Shown here in pieces: positions 34,353-42,932 of a stretch of DNA of 64,000 bases; positions within the stretch are counted from its first letter, which is position 1; the number at the start of each line of letters is the position of its first letter. This DNA comes from an uncultured Prevotella sp. (GTDB taxonomy: Bacteria; Bacteroidota; Bacteroidia; Bacteroidales; Bacteroidaceae). The stretch spans positions 62,001 to 126,000 of the forward strand of contig CAJOHJ010000009.1 of NCBI GenBank assembly GCA_905234265.1. The letters run 5' to 3'. The notes below the pieces were generated by a model. That model was given only the letters and a program-made list of their open reading frames with translations, was not told the DNA's origin and did not search any database. A program made the position numbers and the translations under genes.

Positions 34353-35348
34353 ATGTACGACTGCGGCAAAATAGCAATAATCGGCGGAGGCTCTTGGGCT
34401 ACGGCCATTGCCAAGATTGTTGTGGGCAAGGTTCACAACATCGGTTGGTACATGCGCCGTGACGACCGCATAGAGGACTTCAGGCGACTGGGACATAACC
34501 CTGCCTATCTTCAGAGCGTGCATTTCGACACGAGCCAGATATTCTTCTCTTCTGACCTGAACAAGATTGCCCAGCAATACGACACGCTGGTTTTCGTAAC
34601 CCCGTCGCCTTACCTGAAGAGCCATCTCAAGAAACTGAAGGTAAGCCTGCACAACAAGTTCATCATTACAGCCATCAAGGGTGTCGTACCCGACGAAAAC
34701 CTTGTCTGCTCCGAATATTTCCATCAGGTTTATGACGTTCCATACGACAATCTTGCATGCATCGGCGGCCCGTCGCATGCCGAGGAGGTTGCACTGGAAA
34801 GACTCAGCTACCTGACGGTGGGATGCTCCGACCACAACAAGGCACAGGCATTTGCGGAAATATTGTCGAGTGAATACATAAAGACGAAGACGTCTACCGA
34901 CGTCATCGGCATTGAGTATTCCAGCGTCCTGAAGAATGTCTACGCCATTGCCGCCGGCATTTGCAGCGGTCTGAAGTTCGGCGACAACTTCCAGGCTGTG
35001 CTGATGGCAAATGCCGTACAGGAAATGGCGCGCTTCCTGAAGATTGTCCATCCTCTGGAACGCAACATTGCCGATTCGGTATACATGGGCGACTTGCTGG
35101 TGACGGGATATTCCAACTTCTCACGCAACCGCACCTTCGGCATAATGATTGGCAAGGGCTACAGCGTGAAGTCGGCACAGATAGAAATGGAAATGATTGC
35201 AGAGGGATACTTCGGCACGAAGTGCATGAAGGAAATCAACCGCCACCTGCACGTCAACATGCCCATATTGGATGCCGTCTACAACATATTATATGAACGC
35301 ATCAGCCCACAGATTGAAATAAAGCTGCTCACCGACTCGTTCCGTTAA
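34353..35348 (+). CDS. gpsA: Glycerol-3-phosphate dehydrogenase [NAD(P)+]
   Basis: GpsA reduces dihydroxyacetone phosphate to glycerol-3-phosphate for phospholipid synthesis. The N-terminal Rossmann motif is IAIIGGGSWATAIAKIV, and the catalytic Lys lies in EYSSVLKNVYAIAAGI. The 331-residue length is normal. It follows lysS after the 21-base repeat array. The 104-base gap to the next gene contains AAGGAAAC reiterated three times. Confidence 0.94.
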   Translation: MYDCGKIAIIGGGSWATAIAKIVVGKVHNIGWYMRRDDRIEDFRRLGHNPAYLQSVHFDTSQIFFSSDLNKIAQQYDTLVFVTPSPYLKSHLKKLKVSLHNKFIITAIKGVVPDENLVCSEYFHQVYDVPYDNLACIGGPSHAEEVALERLSYLTVGCSDHNKAQAFAEILSSEYIKTKTSTDVIGIEYSSVLKNVYAIAAGICSGLKFGDNFQAVLMANAVQEMARFLKIVHPLERNIADSVYMGDLLVTGYSNFSRNRTFGIMIGKGYSVKSAQIEMEMIAEGYFGTKCMKEINRHLHVNMPILDAVYNILYERISPQIEIKLLTDSFR

Positions 35349-35365
35349 AAAGAAGCAACATTCAT

Positions 35366-35426
35366 CGTAAGGAAACAAAAACAAATCGTAAGGAAACGAC
35401 AATATATTAAAGGAAACAATATCTAT
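35366..35426 (+). repeat. Short TAAGGAAAC reiterations upstream of the isomerase gene
   Basis: CGTAAGGAAAC occurs twice and TAAAGGAAAC once in the gpsA-isomerase gap. No -7 box of good quality is seen here, so the downstream gene may be read from gpsA. Confidence 0.55.
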
Positions 35427-35452
35427 AACTAAACAAAACACATTTTTATCCT

Positions 35453-36952
35453 ATGAACAACATTCCTAAAATCAAGATTGGCATCGTGGCAGTCAGCCGC
35501 GACTGTTTCCCCGAGTCACTGGCAGTCAACCGCCGCAAGGCTCTTGTGAAGGCCTACGCAGACAAGTTTGGCACCGATAGCATCTATGAGTGTCCCATCT
35601 GCATCGTTGAGAGCGAAATCCACATGCAGCAGGCTTTGGAGGATGTTAACAAGGCTGGCTGTAATGCCCTCGTAGTCTACCTGGGCAACTTCGGCCCGGA
35701 GATTTCTGAGACCATGCTGGCCAAGTACTTCAACGGCCCTGCCATGTTCTGCGCAGCCGCTGAGGAGACACAGAACGACCTTATTGACGGCCGTGGCGAC
35801 GCTTATTGCGGCATGCTGAATGCCAGCCACGCCCTGTCGCTTCGAAAGACACGTGCCTATATCCCCGAGGAGCCTGTAGGCGACGCCAACCACTGCGCAG
35901 AGCTCATCCATGAGTTCCTGCCCATCGCCCGTGCCATCGTTGGTCTGCAGAACCTGAAGATTATCAGCTTCGGTCCGCGTCCCAACAACTTCCTGGCCTG
36001 CAACGCACCCATCCGCGCCCTGTACGACCTTGACGTTGAGATTGAGGAGAACTCTGAGCTTGACCTGCTGGAGTCTTTCCAGAAGCATGCCGGCGACCCA
36101 CGCATCGACGAAGTTGCCAAGGACATGGCAAAGGAGCTTGGCCACGGCAACAAAATACCGCAGGTTCTTCCGAAGCTTGCTCAGTACGAGCTGACGCTGC
36201 TCGACTGGGTTGAGGCTCACAAGGGCTGCCGCCAGTTCGTTGCTCTCACCACCAAGTGCTGGCCCGCCTTCCAGACGATGTTCGGCTTTGTGCCCTGCTA
36301 CGTCAACAGCCGCTTGACAGGCCGTGGCATTCCCGTCAGCTGCGAGGTGGACATCTACGGCACACTGTCAGAGTTCATCGGCACCTGCATCACCGAGGAT
36401 GCAACGACCCTGCTCGACATCAACAACACCGTTCCTCAGGACATGTACGAGGAGAGCATCAAGGGCAAGAAGTTCCTCTGCGACGAATATACCGACAAGG
36501 AAATCTTCATGGGCTTCCACTGCGGCAACACCGCCAGCTCTAAGGTCTGCAACTGCCAGATGTGCTTCCAGCGCATCATGGCCCGCGCCCTGCCTATCGA
36601 GGTTACCAACGGTACGCTCGAGGGCGACATCAAGCCCGGCAAGGCAACCATCTACCGCCTGCAGTCTACCGCCGACACCAAGCTTCGCGCCTACATTGCA
36701 CAGGGTGAGGTTATCCCCGTTGCAACCCGTTCGTTCGGCAGCATCGGCATCTTCGGCATCAAGAACATGAGCCGCTTCTACCGTCACGTCCTCATCGAGA
36801 AGCACTATCCTCACCACTGCGCCGTTATGTTCGACCACTCCGGCAAGTACCTGTGGGAGGTTCTGAAGTACATGGGAATATCTGTTGAAGAGATTGACTA
36901 CAACTTCCCGAAGGGTAACTACTATCCCACAGAGAATCCTTTCGTCGACTAA
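35453..36952 (+). CDS. L-fucose/L-arabinose isomerase-family protein
   Basis: The 499-residue product matches the L-fucose isomerase-like fold: an N-terminal KIKIGIVAVSRDCFPESL strand-loop, then TTKCWPAFQTMFGFVPCYVNSRLTGRGIPVSCEVDIYG in pieces (metal-binding Glu in the CEVD segment) and a late HCAVMFDHSGKYLWEVL. Such enzymes convert an aldose to a ketose, typically L-fucose to L-fuculose, with Mn. No fuculokinase or aldolase gene is beside it; instead pgi follows after 42 bases, so a sugar-isomerisation transcription unit is possible. Exact substrate unknown. Confidence 0.82.
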   Translation: MNNIPKIKIGIVAVSRDCFPESLAVNRRKALVKAYADKFGTDSIYECPICIVESEIHMQQALEDVNKAGCNALVVYLGNFGPEISETMLAKYFNGPAMFCAAAEETQNDLIDGRGDAYCGMLNASHALSLRKTRAYIPEEPVGDANHCAELIHEFLPIARAIVGLQNLKIISFGPRPNNFLACNAPIRALYDLDVEIEENSELDLLESFQKHAGDPRIDEVAKDMAKELGHGNKIPQVLPKLAQYELTLLDWVEAHKGCRQFVALTTKCWPAFQTMFGFVPCYVNSRLTGRGIPVSCEVDIYGTLSEFIGTCITEDATTLLDINNTVPQDMYEESIKGKKFLCDEYTDKEIFMGFHCGNTASSKVCNCQMCFQRIMARALPIEVTNGTLEGDIKPGKATIYRLQSTADTKLRAYIAQGEVIPVATRSFGSIGIFGIKNMSRFYRHVLIEKHYPHHCAVMFDHSGKYLWEVLKYMGISVEEIDYNFPKGNYYPTENPFVD

Positions 36953-36994
36953 CAGGAAAATCCAAAGAAACCGTTTTAAAACTATACTATCCTT

Positions 36995-38344
36995 ATGAAC
37001 AACATTAAACTTGACATCACAAAGGCCGCCTGCTTCCTGGAAGCAGGCGCCGTGAAGGCCTTCGAGCCGAAAGTAAAGGCTGCCCAGCAGTCGCTTGAAG
37101 ACGGCACATGCCCCGGCAACGACTTTTTAGGCTGGCTTCACCTGCCCACAAGCATCATGCCGGCATTCCTCGACGAGATTGAGGCTGCTGCCAAAGTGCT
37201 GCGCGAGAAGTGCGAGGTAGTTGTAGTTGCCGGCATCGGCGGCTCCTATCTTGGTGCGCGTGCAGTCATCGAGGCTCTGAGCAACTCTTTCGCCTGGCTC
37301 GTTCAGGACGGCAAGAACCCGACCATCCTGTTTGCCGGCAACAACATCGGCGAGGACTACCTGTCAGAGATGACCGAGTATCTGAAAGGCAAGAAGTTTG
37401 GTGTCATAAACATCTCCAAGAGCGGCACAACCACAGAGACGGCCCTCACCTTCCGCCTGCTGAAGAAGCAGTGCGAGGCACAGATGGGCAAGGACGTAGC
37501 GCGTCAGGTCATCGTAGCCGTCACCGACGCCAAGCGCGGCGCTGCCCGCACTTGTGCCGACAAGGAAGGCTACAAGTCGTTCGTCATTCCTGACAATGTC
37601 GGCGGCCGCTTCTCAGTGCTTACTCCTGTAGGTCTTCTGCCCATTGCCTGCGCCGGCTTCGACATCAAGGCTCTCGTGCAGGGTGCTGCCGACATGGAGA
37701 AAGCCTGCGGCAAGGACGTTGCCTTCGAAGACAACATTGCCGCCCAGTATGCCGCCGTCCGCAACGGCCTCTATGCTGCCGGCAAGAAGATAGAAATCGT
37801 TGTCAACTACCAGCCGAAGCTTCACTACTTCAGCGAGTGGTGGAAGCAGCTCTACGGCGAGTCAGAAGGCAAGGACAAGAAGGGCATCTTCCCTGCCAGC
37901 GTCGACTTCACTACCGACCTGCACTCCATGGGCCAGTGGATACAGGATGGCGAGCGCACCATCTTCGAGACAGTCATCTCCATAGAGAAGCCCAACCGCA
38001 GCCTGCTGTTCCCCAGCGACGACGAGAACCTTGACGGTCTGAACTTCCTTGCCGGCAAGCGCGCCGACGAGGTCAACAAGATGGCCGAGCTTGGCACTCG
38101 CCTGGCACACGTGGACGGTGGCGTGCCAAACATGCGCCTCTCTGTTCCTGAGCTGAACGAATACTACATCGGCCAGCTGATCTACTTCTTCGAGATTGCC
38201 TGCGGCATCAGCGGCAACCTGCTGGGCGTCAATCCGTTCAACCAGCCAGGCGTAGAGGCTTACAAGAAGAACATGTTCGCTCTTCTCAACAAGCCCGGCT
38301 ACGAGGCTGAGTCGAAAGCTATCCAGGAGAGGCTGAGAGATTGA
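36995..38344 (+). CDS. pgi: Glucose-6-phosphate isomerase
   Basis: Pgi interconverts glucose-6-phosphate and fructose-6-phosphate. The two phosphate-binding sugar-isomerase signatures are visible: [20 protein letters not shown] and [20 protein letters not shown], and the late motif [21 protein letters not shown]. At 449 aa it is the short bacterial form. It follows the fucose isomerase-like gene. A long inverted heptamer array begins 5 bases after the stop and leads into the HAD gene. Confidence 0.96.
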   Translation: MNNIKLDITKAACFLEAGAVKAFEPKVKAAQQSLEDGTCPGNDFLGWLHLPTSIMPAFLDEIEAAAKVLREKCEVVVVAGIGGSYLGARAVIEALSNSFAWLVQDGKNPTILFAGNNIGEDYLSEMTEYLKGKKFGVINISKSGTTTETALTFRLLKKQCEAQMGKDVARQVIVAVTDAKRGAARTCADKEGYKSFVIPDNVGGRFSVLTPVGLLPIACAGFDIKALVQGAADMEKACGKDVAFEDNIAAQYAAVRNGLYAAGKKIEIVVNYQPKLHYFSEWWKQLYGESEGKDKKGIFPASVDFTTDLHSMGQWIQDGERTIFETVISIEKPNRSLLFPSDDENLDGLNFLAGKRADEVNKMAELGTRLAHVDGGVPNMRLSVPELNEYYIGQLIYFFEIACGISGNLLGVNPFNQPGVEAYKKNMFALLNKPGYEAESKAIQERLRD

Positions 38345-38348
38345 GAAA

Positions 38349-38489
38349 GTTGAGAGTTGAAAGTTGAGAGTTGAGAGTTGAAAGTTGAGATTGGAAAATT
38401 GTGATATGAACAAAGGGGAATTACAAGGTAATCATAATTATCAACTCTCGACTTTCAACTCTCAACTTTCAACTCTCAACTTTCAACTT
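38349..38489 (+). repeat. Inverted pair of GTTGAGA/GTTGAAA heptamer arrays around the HAD start
   Basis: Six units of GTTGAGA or GTTGAAA (38349-38390) are followed, 50 bases later, by seven units of the reverse complement TCAACTC or TCAACTT (38441-38489). The arms can pair over about 40 bases and would put the HAD start codon (38406) in the loop. The right arm is translated as [11 protein letters not shown] repeats. Confidence 0.9.
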
Positions 38490-39212
38490 TCATTTGACAA
38501 TTATCAATCAAAGCACGGCTTTGGGCGTTTTGCGCCCAAGGCCGTGCTTTTCGATATGGACGGCGTCATCTACGACTCCATGGGCGGCCACTCCGTCAGC
38601 TGGCACGATGCCATGGCTGCCGAGGGCATCAGTATGGAATATGCCGACGCCTACCGCTTCGAAGGCATGCGCGGCGTAGAGACCATCCGCCTGCTGGCGC
38701 GCCAGCAGTGGCACCGCGACATCAGCGACAGCGAGGCTGCCGCAATGTACGCACGCAAGGCGCAGGCCTTTGCCGCCTACTGCATGCAGCACCCCGTCAG
38801 CCTCATGCCCGGCATCAGGAAACTGATGCAGCAGCTGAAAGACGACGGCATGAAGATTTGCGTGGTTACGGGCAGCGCCCAGAAAGCCCTGCTCGACCGT
38901 CTGCACAGCGACCTGCAGGGACTTGTGAGCGAGGAGCTGACGGTGACAGCCCTCGACGTAGCCCACGGCAAGCCAGCCCCCGAGCCTTATCTGAAAGGCA
39001 TGCAGAAGTGCGGCCTCGAGGCGTGGGAATGTATTGTTGTTGAGAATGCCCCATTGGGCGTTCGCGCAGCCGTTGCCGCCCGTTGCTTCACCATTGCCGC
39101 CAACACAGGGCCGCTGGCCGACGACGCCCTGGCGGCTGAGGGCGCAGACATCATCTTCCCCAGCATTGCCGCACTCAGCAGGCAATGGCCCGAATTCAAG
39201 AAAGCACTCTGA
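38406..39212 (+). CDS. HAD-superfamily phosphatase/phosphomutase-like protein
   Basis: The catalytic HAD motif VLFDMDGVIYDSM starts near residue 47, with the later KPAPEPYLKGMQ and VVENAPLGVRAA motifs of the beta-phosphoglucomutase/phosphatase group. Substrate unknown; a small sugar phosphate is likely. The start is ATG 38406, the only ATG between the repeats and the catalytic motif. The first 45 or so residues are therefore encoded by a heptamer array and by one side of a hairpin and are not conserved. A TTG at 38385 would extend further into the left array and is less likely. Confidence 0.85.
   Translation: MNKGELQGNHNYQLSTFNSQLSTLNFQLSFDNYQSKHGFGRFAPKAVLFDMDGVIYDSMGGHSVSWHDAMAAEGISMEYADAYRFEGMRGVETIRLLARQQWHRDISDSEAAAMYARKAQAFAAYCMQHPVSLMPGIRKLMQQLKDDGMKICVVTGSAQKALLDRLHSDLQGLVSEELTVTALDVAHGKPAPEPYLKGMQKCGLEAWECIVVENAPLGVRAAVAARCFTIAANTGPLADDALAAEGADIIFPSIAALSRQWPEFKKAL
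38510..38551 (+). terminator. Strong hairpin with T run overlapping the start of the HAD gene
   Basis: The arms AAAGCACGGCTTTGGGCG and CGCCCAAGGCCGTGCTTT pair almost completely around a TTTTG loop and are followed by T. In form it is a terminator for pgi, yet it encodes the residues leading into the conserved LFDMDGV motif. It may attenuate expression of the HAD gene. Confidence 0.6.
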
Positions 39213-39250
39213 ATGGCTGAAAATGCTGAAAGCTTTCTGAGCAGAAAACC

Positions 39251-39832
39251 TTAGTCTTCCATATCGTCATCGTCCCCGACAGTACTGGTGCTGCCGGTGT
39301 CTAACGACGTGTCGCGCTGTGTGCTTACATTGCCCATGCGCGACAGCCTGACGACGAGCGGGATATACTCGTCGGTCTGCGGATGTGCCACGCTGGCGGC
39401 AAACACCAGATAGTCGCCATCGACCTTGTCGAACACGAAGCCTTCCAGAATGCCCGTCTTCATGTAGTCGTCGTCGAGCTGGGCTTCAAAGTCTTTCTTC
39501 TTAAACGTCCTTGTGAAGAACACCGAGCCGTCCGCTCTCACCACCTGCAGGCGCACGGTGTTGTCGACGAACTTCTGTCCCGTCTCGTCCTTCACCATTG
39601 GCAGCGAGTCGGCAGCAGCGCGGTTTATCAGCACCCTGTAGCTGTTGCCTCCCACCCAGCGCACGCTCTTCTCTTCGTTGAAGGGCTGCATGCTGATGGG
39701 TGCAGCAGGCTTCACCCTGACCACTCTCTCGGCAATGATGTCGTCACTCTTCTTCTTACCGCCACAGGCAGCTGTTGCCAAGCAGACGGCTGCGACAGTC
39801 AACAGCAGGAAAACATTGTTTTTCATTTCCAA
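39251..39832 (-). CDS. Conserved lipoprotein of unknown function (DUF4738-like)
   Basis: The 193-residue product has a lipoprotein signal ending LATAAC followed by GGKKKSDD. The body is one small beta-rich domain with FFTRTFKKKDFEAQLDDDYMKTG and SVAHPQTDEYIPLVVRLSRMG, which I recall from Prevotella lipoproteins assigned to DUF4738; this assignment is from memory. The C terminus is rich in Asp, Ser and Thr. The gene is transcribed alone, convergent with the HAD gene. ATG 39826 is an alternative start. Confidence 0.75.
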   Translation of the reverse strand: MEMKNNVFLLLTVAAVCLATAACGGKKKSDDIIAERVVRVKPAAPISMQPFNEEKSVRWVGGNSYRVLINRAAADSLPMVKDETGQKFVDNTVRLQVVRADGSVFFTRTFKKKDFEAQLDDDYMKTGILEGFVFDKVDGDYLVFAASVAHPQTDEYIPLVVRLSRMGNVSTQRDTSLDTGSTSTVGDDDDMED

Positions 39833-39988
39833 AGATTATTGTTTCTGCAAAAATACGAAAAAAAACGTGGCTGACAAACAAAACAATTCCTTTTTTCGCC
39901 GACAACAGAAAAAACCGCGGGAAACGCCGGCGGCACATTTGTCGCAAGGAGTTTCCCACGGTAGCAGGATTGTTGTGCAGCTATTTGC

Positions 39989-40147
39989 TTATTTGAAATA
40001 GCTGTCGAGGTCTTCGTCTACCGTCAGTTCCGGTGCCAGCTGCTCGCCGTCGCCGAGCAGGTCGTTGACACTCGATGCTGCCAGCAGCGACTGCTGGAAG
40101 CTGATCATCACGATTTCCATTTCTGGAATGATATATGTCTTTTTCAT
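39989..40147 (-). CDS. Small MKK-type peptide 3 (52 aa), function unknown
   Basis: The frame reads MKKTYIIPEMEIVMISFQQS then LLAASS and an acidic tail ending in LDSYFK. The N-terminal half closely resembles the peptide at 10373-10519. It lies 145 bases downstream of the secreted protein gene 40293-42095 on the same strand, and the leader between them is near-identical to that at the first locus. No signal peptide or known domain is seen. The 156-base stretch between this peptide and the lipoprotein gene contains no other gene. Confidence 0.75.
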   Translation of the reverse strand: MKKTYIIPEMEIVMISFQQSLLAASSVNDLLGDGEQLAPELTVDEDLDSYFK

Positions 40148-40330
40148 AATTACTCTATATTTTGGCCCACCCAAGCCCTCCCAAAGGGAGGGATGTCTTG
40201 TCAGACAATGGGCTGTTATTGTTTTGAAATTATTTGTATTATTTCTGACTTCCCACAGTCCCCTCCAGTGGGGAGGGGTTAGGGGTAGGCCACTATTTAA
40301 CTACTATCTTCTTGCCGCCGACGATGTACA
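40148..40330 (-). repeat. Duplicated secreted-gene 3' end and leader of MKK peptide 3
   Basis: This is the partner of 10520-10730. On the minus strand it carries the secreted-protein stop, the palindrome CCCCTCCCCACTGGAGGGG, an AT-rich stretch and the hairpin CCCTCCC-TTT-GGGAGGG before the peptide ATG. This copy lacks the short insertion seen in the first. Confidence 0.8.
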
Positions 40331-42095
40331 GTCCCCTCTTAGGCTGCTGGATGCGCTGGCCTTGCATGTTGAAGACTGTTCGGTCTGTGTCAATACTATT
40401 GACACCAACAGAACTGATGGCCGTTGCGTCGCCGAAGAGCGAGAGGAACGGAGCAGGCGATGCTGCCGGCAGGGCCAGATAAGCCTTGTTGGCGCCATTG
40501 GTGAATGCAGCACCATCGGCCGCCATCCAGTAGAAGCCCAGGCCGTTTGCGCCGTTCTGCAGGGCATAGTACTTAGTGCCGCCAGTAGTCAGGGCAGCCT
40601 CGTCAGTACCCTTCAGCAGGTTGCCAGCAGGAGCGGCAGTAGCGTCGCCAATCTTCTCAGTAAGAGTGTAAACCATGTCGGACGTAGCCTTCAGCAGCAC
40701 AGCAGTGCCTGCAGGGACAACGTCGCCAGCATTGTACCGCCAGTTCAGCGTCAGCACTCCGCCATTCTCCTCGTCAACAGTAGCAGCCTGCAGACCGTCG
40801 GGCAGAGTAACGGCCATCGTGCTGTTATAGTATGTGCCGTAGAGCAGCTCACCATTGTATATATTCTGGTATTCAGGACCTGGATAGACGACTGTAATGG
40901 TGCGATAATAAGAGCCGTCACCGATGACAATGTCAATCGTAGCATCAGAGCCATTATAGGTAGCTGTAGTAGAGAAATTGCCTGCCGAGCCAGAAGAAGG
41001 AGCATCGTATTCTGATGAGCCGGCGATTGTTGTGGTTGTCATGGCATTGTATGTAACGATAGTTACTTTCATTCCCTTTGCAGCAGGAATAGTCAGCTTA
41101 GTGCCACCGTTCAGCTGCGCCCAGTCGTTCCAGCTGCCATTGGCCAGCTTGCCGCCATTGTTTGTGTCAAAATACATCGGAACATCAATATTGTATCCAA
41201 GAACATCAGCCTGTGCAACCCAAACGCCGGTCTTACCCTCATAGCTAACCGTCGGCGCACCGTTTTTCCGTTGGAAATCCCAGACGACTGTAGTAGCCTG
41301 GCTACGGTCATTCAAAGAAACAGTGTTTGCCTCAAAACGCGGCGTAACGACAGCATCCTCGTCGAAACCATAGGCTGTACCAGCCCACAGTGCACCACCT
41401 GCATCTTGCCAACATTCAAAGGTGTAGCCCTCCTTATACAGCATAAAGTTGCCTGGCATCGTAAATTCAGGGGCAGCCTTTATGTCCTGAGTGATTGAAG
41501 GTGGTACATCGCCTTCTGCTCCTGTGTCGCCCTTTGAGAAAGACAGTGTAACATTATTTGGCACATAGGTGGTCTTCTCAACGGCAAAGTACGGAGTGTA
41601 GCTGCCACCGGAAATGGTCAGTGTTGTTGCTGCGTCGATAACAACTACCGTAGAAGCGATGTTGTCTGTCTTGTTATTATGATAGCAAACACCAGTGCAT
41701 GTACTGAATGTCGCTATTTCTGTACCACCATTCTTGATTTTTACATCACCACCCCAATTACACGTTCCCATATAGATACGGTAAGTACCTGCTTCCACAG
41801 GAACCGTTGCGCTGAAGTTTCCCCATCCGTGTTCATCTGAGTGGTACTTTCCACTTAAAACAGCAATAGCCTCGGCAGCGTCTTTGTCAACGCGTGCCAT
41901 TGTTGCATCAATACCAATCTCTACAGAAGTCTTATTGGTAATCTCATCGCTCGTCAGCAGATTGGCATTCAAGGTAAGATGTGTACCGCTTGTAAGCTCA
42001 ACCTTAATGTCTGTCCAGTCAGCATTTGCAGCTGTCGGCACCATTAGAAGGGCAAGAAGTACCCCCCCCACGATTTTTGTAAAATTTCTTTTCAT
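40293..42095 (-). CDS. Secreted protein with type IX-like tail and G8 tract in its signal peptide
   Basis: The 600-residue product has the signal peptide MKRNFTKIVGGVLLALLMVP. About residues 50-200 are a beta-rich N-terminal region, 270-370 resemble the middle of the 10698-12995 protein (NIDVPMYF, KGMKVTIVTYN), and the last 160 residues are the C-terminal module shared with both other large secreted proteins, ending GLYIVGGKKIVVK. Codons IVGGV are written with eight consecutive G (42062-42069 on the minus strand). In this sequence the frame is intact; one base more or less would abolish the protein. A promoter box TACCTTTG lies at 42152-42159. Function unknown; surface exposure is likely. Confidence 0.85.
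   Translation of the reverse strand: MKRNFTKIVGGVLLALLMVPTAANADWTDIKVELTSGTHLTLNANLLTSDEITNKTSVEIGIDATMARVDKDAAEAIAVLSGKYHSDEHGWGNFSATVPVEAGTYRIYMGTCNWGGDVKIKNGGTEIATFSTCTGVCYHNNKTDNIASTVVVIDAATTLTISGGSYTPYFAVEKTTYVPNNVTLSFSKGDTGAEGDVPPSITQDIKAAPEFTMPGNFMLYKEGYTFECWQDAGGALWAGTAYGFDEDAVVTPRFEANTVSLNDRSQATTVVWDFQRKNGAPTVSYEGKTGVWVAQADVLGYNIDVPMYFDTNNGGKLANGSWNDWAQLNGGTKLTIPAAKGMKVTIVTYNAMTTTTIAGSSEYDAPSSGSAGNFSTTATYNGSDATIDIVIGDGSYYRTITVVYPGPEYQNIYNGELLYGTYYNSTMAVTLPDGLQAATVDEENGGVLTLNWRYNAGDVVPAGTAVLLKATSDMVYTLTEKIGDATAAPAGNLLKGTDEAALTTGGTKYYALQNGANGLGFYWMAADGAAFTNGANKAYLALPAASPAPFLSLFGDATAISSVGVNSIDTDRTVFNMQGQRIQQPKRGLYIVGGKKIVVK
42062..42069 (-). repeat. G8 homopolymer in the signal-peptide region
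   Basis: Eight C on the plus strand read as GTG GGG GGG GTA on the coding strand, about 9 codons after the start. The length is in frame here. A second G8 tract near the start of another surface-protein gene lies at 49925-49932. Confidence 0.9.
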
Positions 42096-42151
42096 GTTAG
42101 TTTTAGTTAATAATTTATGTATTGAAAAAATATAAAATCTTACAAACGGTG

Positions 42152-42159
42152 CAAAGGTA
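42152..42159 (-). promoter_or_regulatory. -7 box for the secreted protein gene
   Basis: GCAAAGGTAAC on the plus strand reads TACCTTTG on the minus strand, 57 bases before the ATG at 42095. The leader is AT-rich. Confidence 0.55.
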
Positions 42160-42200
42160 ACGAATTCCGCTTAACAAAAAGAGTATTTTGCAAAAAAAAA

Positions 42201-42281
42201 AATTATCTCTGCAAGATACAAATTTATCTCAATGACTTACGAAATTATCTTACGGAGATAATTTTTTATCTCTGCATGTTA
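42201..42281 (+). repeat. Dispersed palindromic element, copy 3
   Basis: TTATCTCTGCAAGATAC, ACGAAATTATCTTACGGAG and ATCTCTGCATGTTAC units occur here, with TTATCT-TACGG-AGATAA followed by TTTTTT. It ends 10 bases from the luxS stop codon. Same family as 13361, 28191 and 55119. Confidence 0.85.
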
Positions 42282-42291
42282 CAAAAATGTC

Positions 42292-42786
42292 TTACGCATC
42301 GGCAAACACACGGCCGTCGCTGAGCGTCACGGTGAGCTTGGTGTATTCCGAGTGGAAGTCGTTGCGCAGGCGGTCGAGATAGCGGCGGCACTCCCAGTGG
42401 CACATGGGCAGGTCGTGCAGCAGATAGTTGCCGCAGGTGTCGGGAGTGGTTGCCGGCACCTCCTGTTGTGTAAGCATCCACTCCAGGCACTCGATGGTCA
42501 ACTGGCGCATGTCCTCAACGCTGTAGTCGCCGAGCATGATGATGTACATGCCCGTAAGGCATCCCATGGGGCCTACGTAGACGACGTCGTCCTTCACCCT
42601 CGAGTTGCGGAACCATGTTGCCATGAGGTGTTCGATGCTGTGGATGGCCGACGGGGCTACGGCCGGCTCCTTGTTAGGCTCGGTGATGCGGAGGTCGAAG
42701 GTGCGGAAGCCCTTGTCGTCGCGCGAAATGTAGATGCCCGGCTTCAGTCGGGTATGGTCGATGGTAAAGCTCTGAATTACTTCCAT
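42292..42786 (-). CDS. luxS: S-ribosylhomocysteine lyase (AI-2 synthesis)
   Basis: LuxS splits S-ribosylhomocysteine into homocysteine and DPD, the precursor of AI-2. The metal-binding SIEHLMATWFRNS segment (HxxEH) and the later CGNYLLHDLPMCHW region with the metal-binding Cys are present, and GPMGCLTGMYII holds the catalytic Cys. The start is ATG 42786 (MEVIQSFTIDH), giving 164 aa, the usual size; upstream codons fall in the promoter (TACTTTTG at 42840-42847). It lies downstream of gapA but is separated from it by a terminator. Confidence 0.95.
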   Translation of the reverse strand: MEVIQSFTIDHTRLKPGIYISRDDKGFRTFDLRITEPNKEPAVAPSAIHSIEHLMATWFRNSRVKDDVVYVGPMGCLTGMYIIMLGDYSVEDMRQLTIECLEWMLTQQEVPATTPDTCGNYLLHDLPMCHWECRRYLDRLRNDFHSEYTKLTVTLSDGRVFADA

Positions 42787-42839
42787 GGCTGTTCTGTTAT
42801 ATATATAATAATGTGTAGGCTGCTGTGGCAAGCCGCCTG

Positions 42840-42847
42840 CAAAAGTA
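42840..42847 (-). promoter_or_regulatory. -7 box of luxS
   Basis: CAAAAGTA on the plus strand is TACTTTTG on the minus strand, placed just after the gapA terminator and 54 bases before the luxS start. Confidence 0.55.
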
Positions 42848-42850
42848 CAT

Positions 42851-42889
42851 AAAAAATGCCGCCCGGCAAATTCGGACGGCACTTTTTTA
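42851..42889 (-). terminator. Terminator of gapA
   Basis: On the minus strand GTGCCGTCCGAATTTGCCGG folds as GTGCCGTCCG/CGGGCGGCAT (one wobble pair) and is followed by TTTTTTATG. It also has a T run on the plus strand. It separates gapA from luxS. Confidence 0.8.
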
Positions 42890-42932
42890 TTTAATCTTAT
42901 AATTTTAGCAAGCTTTCGTTTGCCCTTGCTGC

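Noticed and set aside
40065..41015. Plus-strand open frame opposite peptide 3 and the secreted protein
   Set aside because: It covers the duplicated leader and the reverse of a well-supported gene, with no independent start signal or homology.
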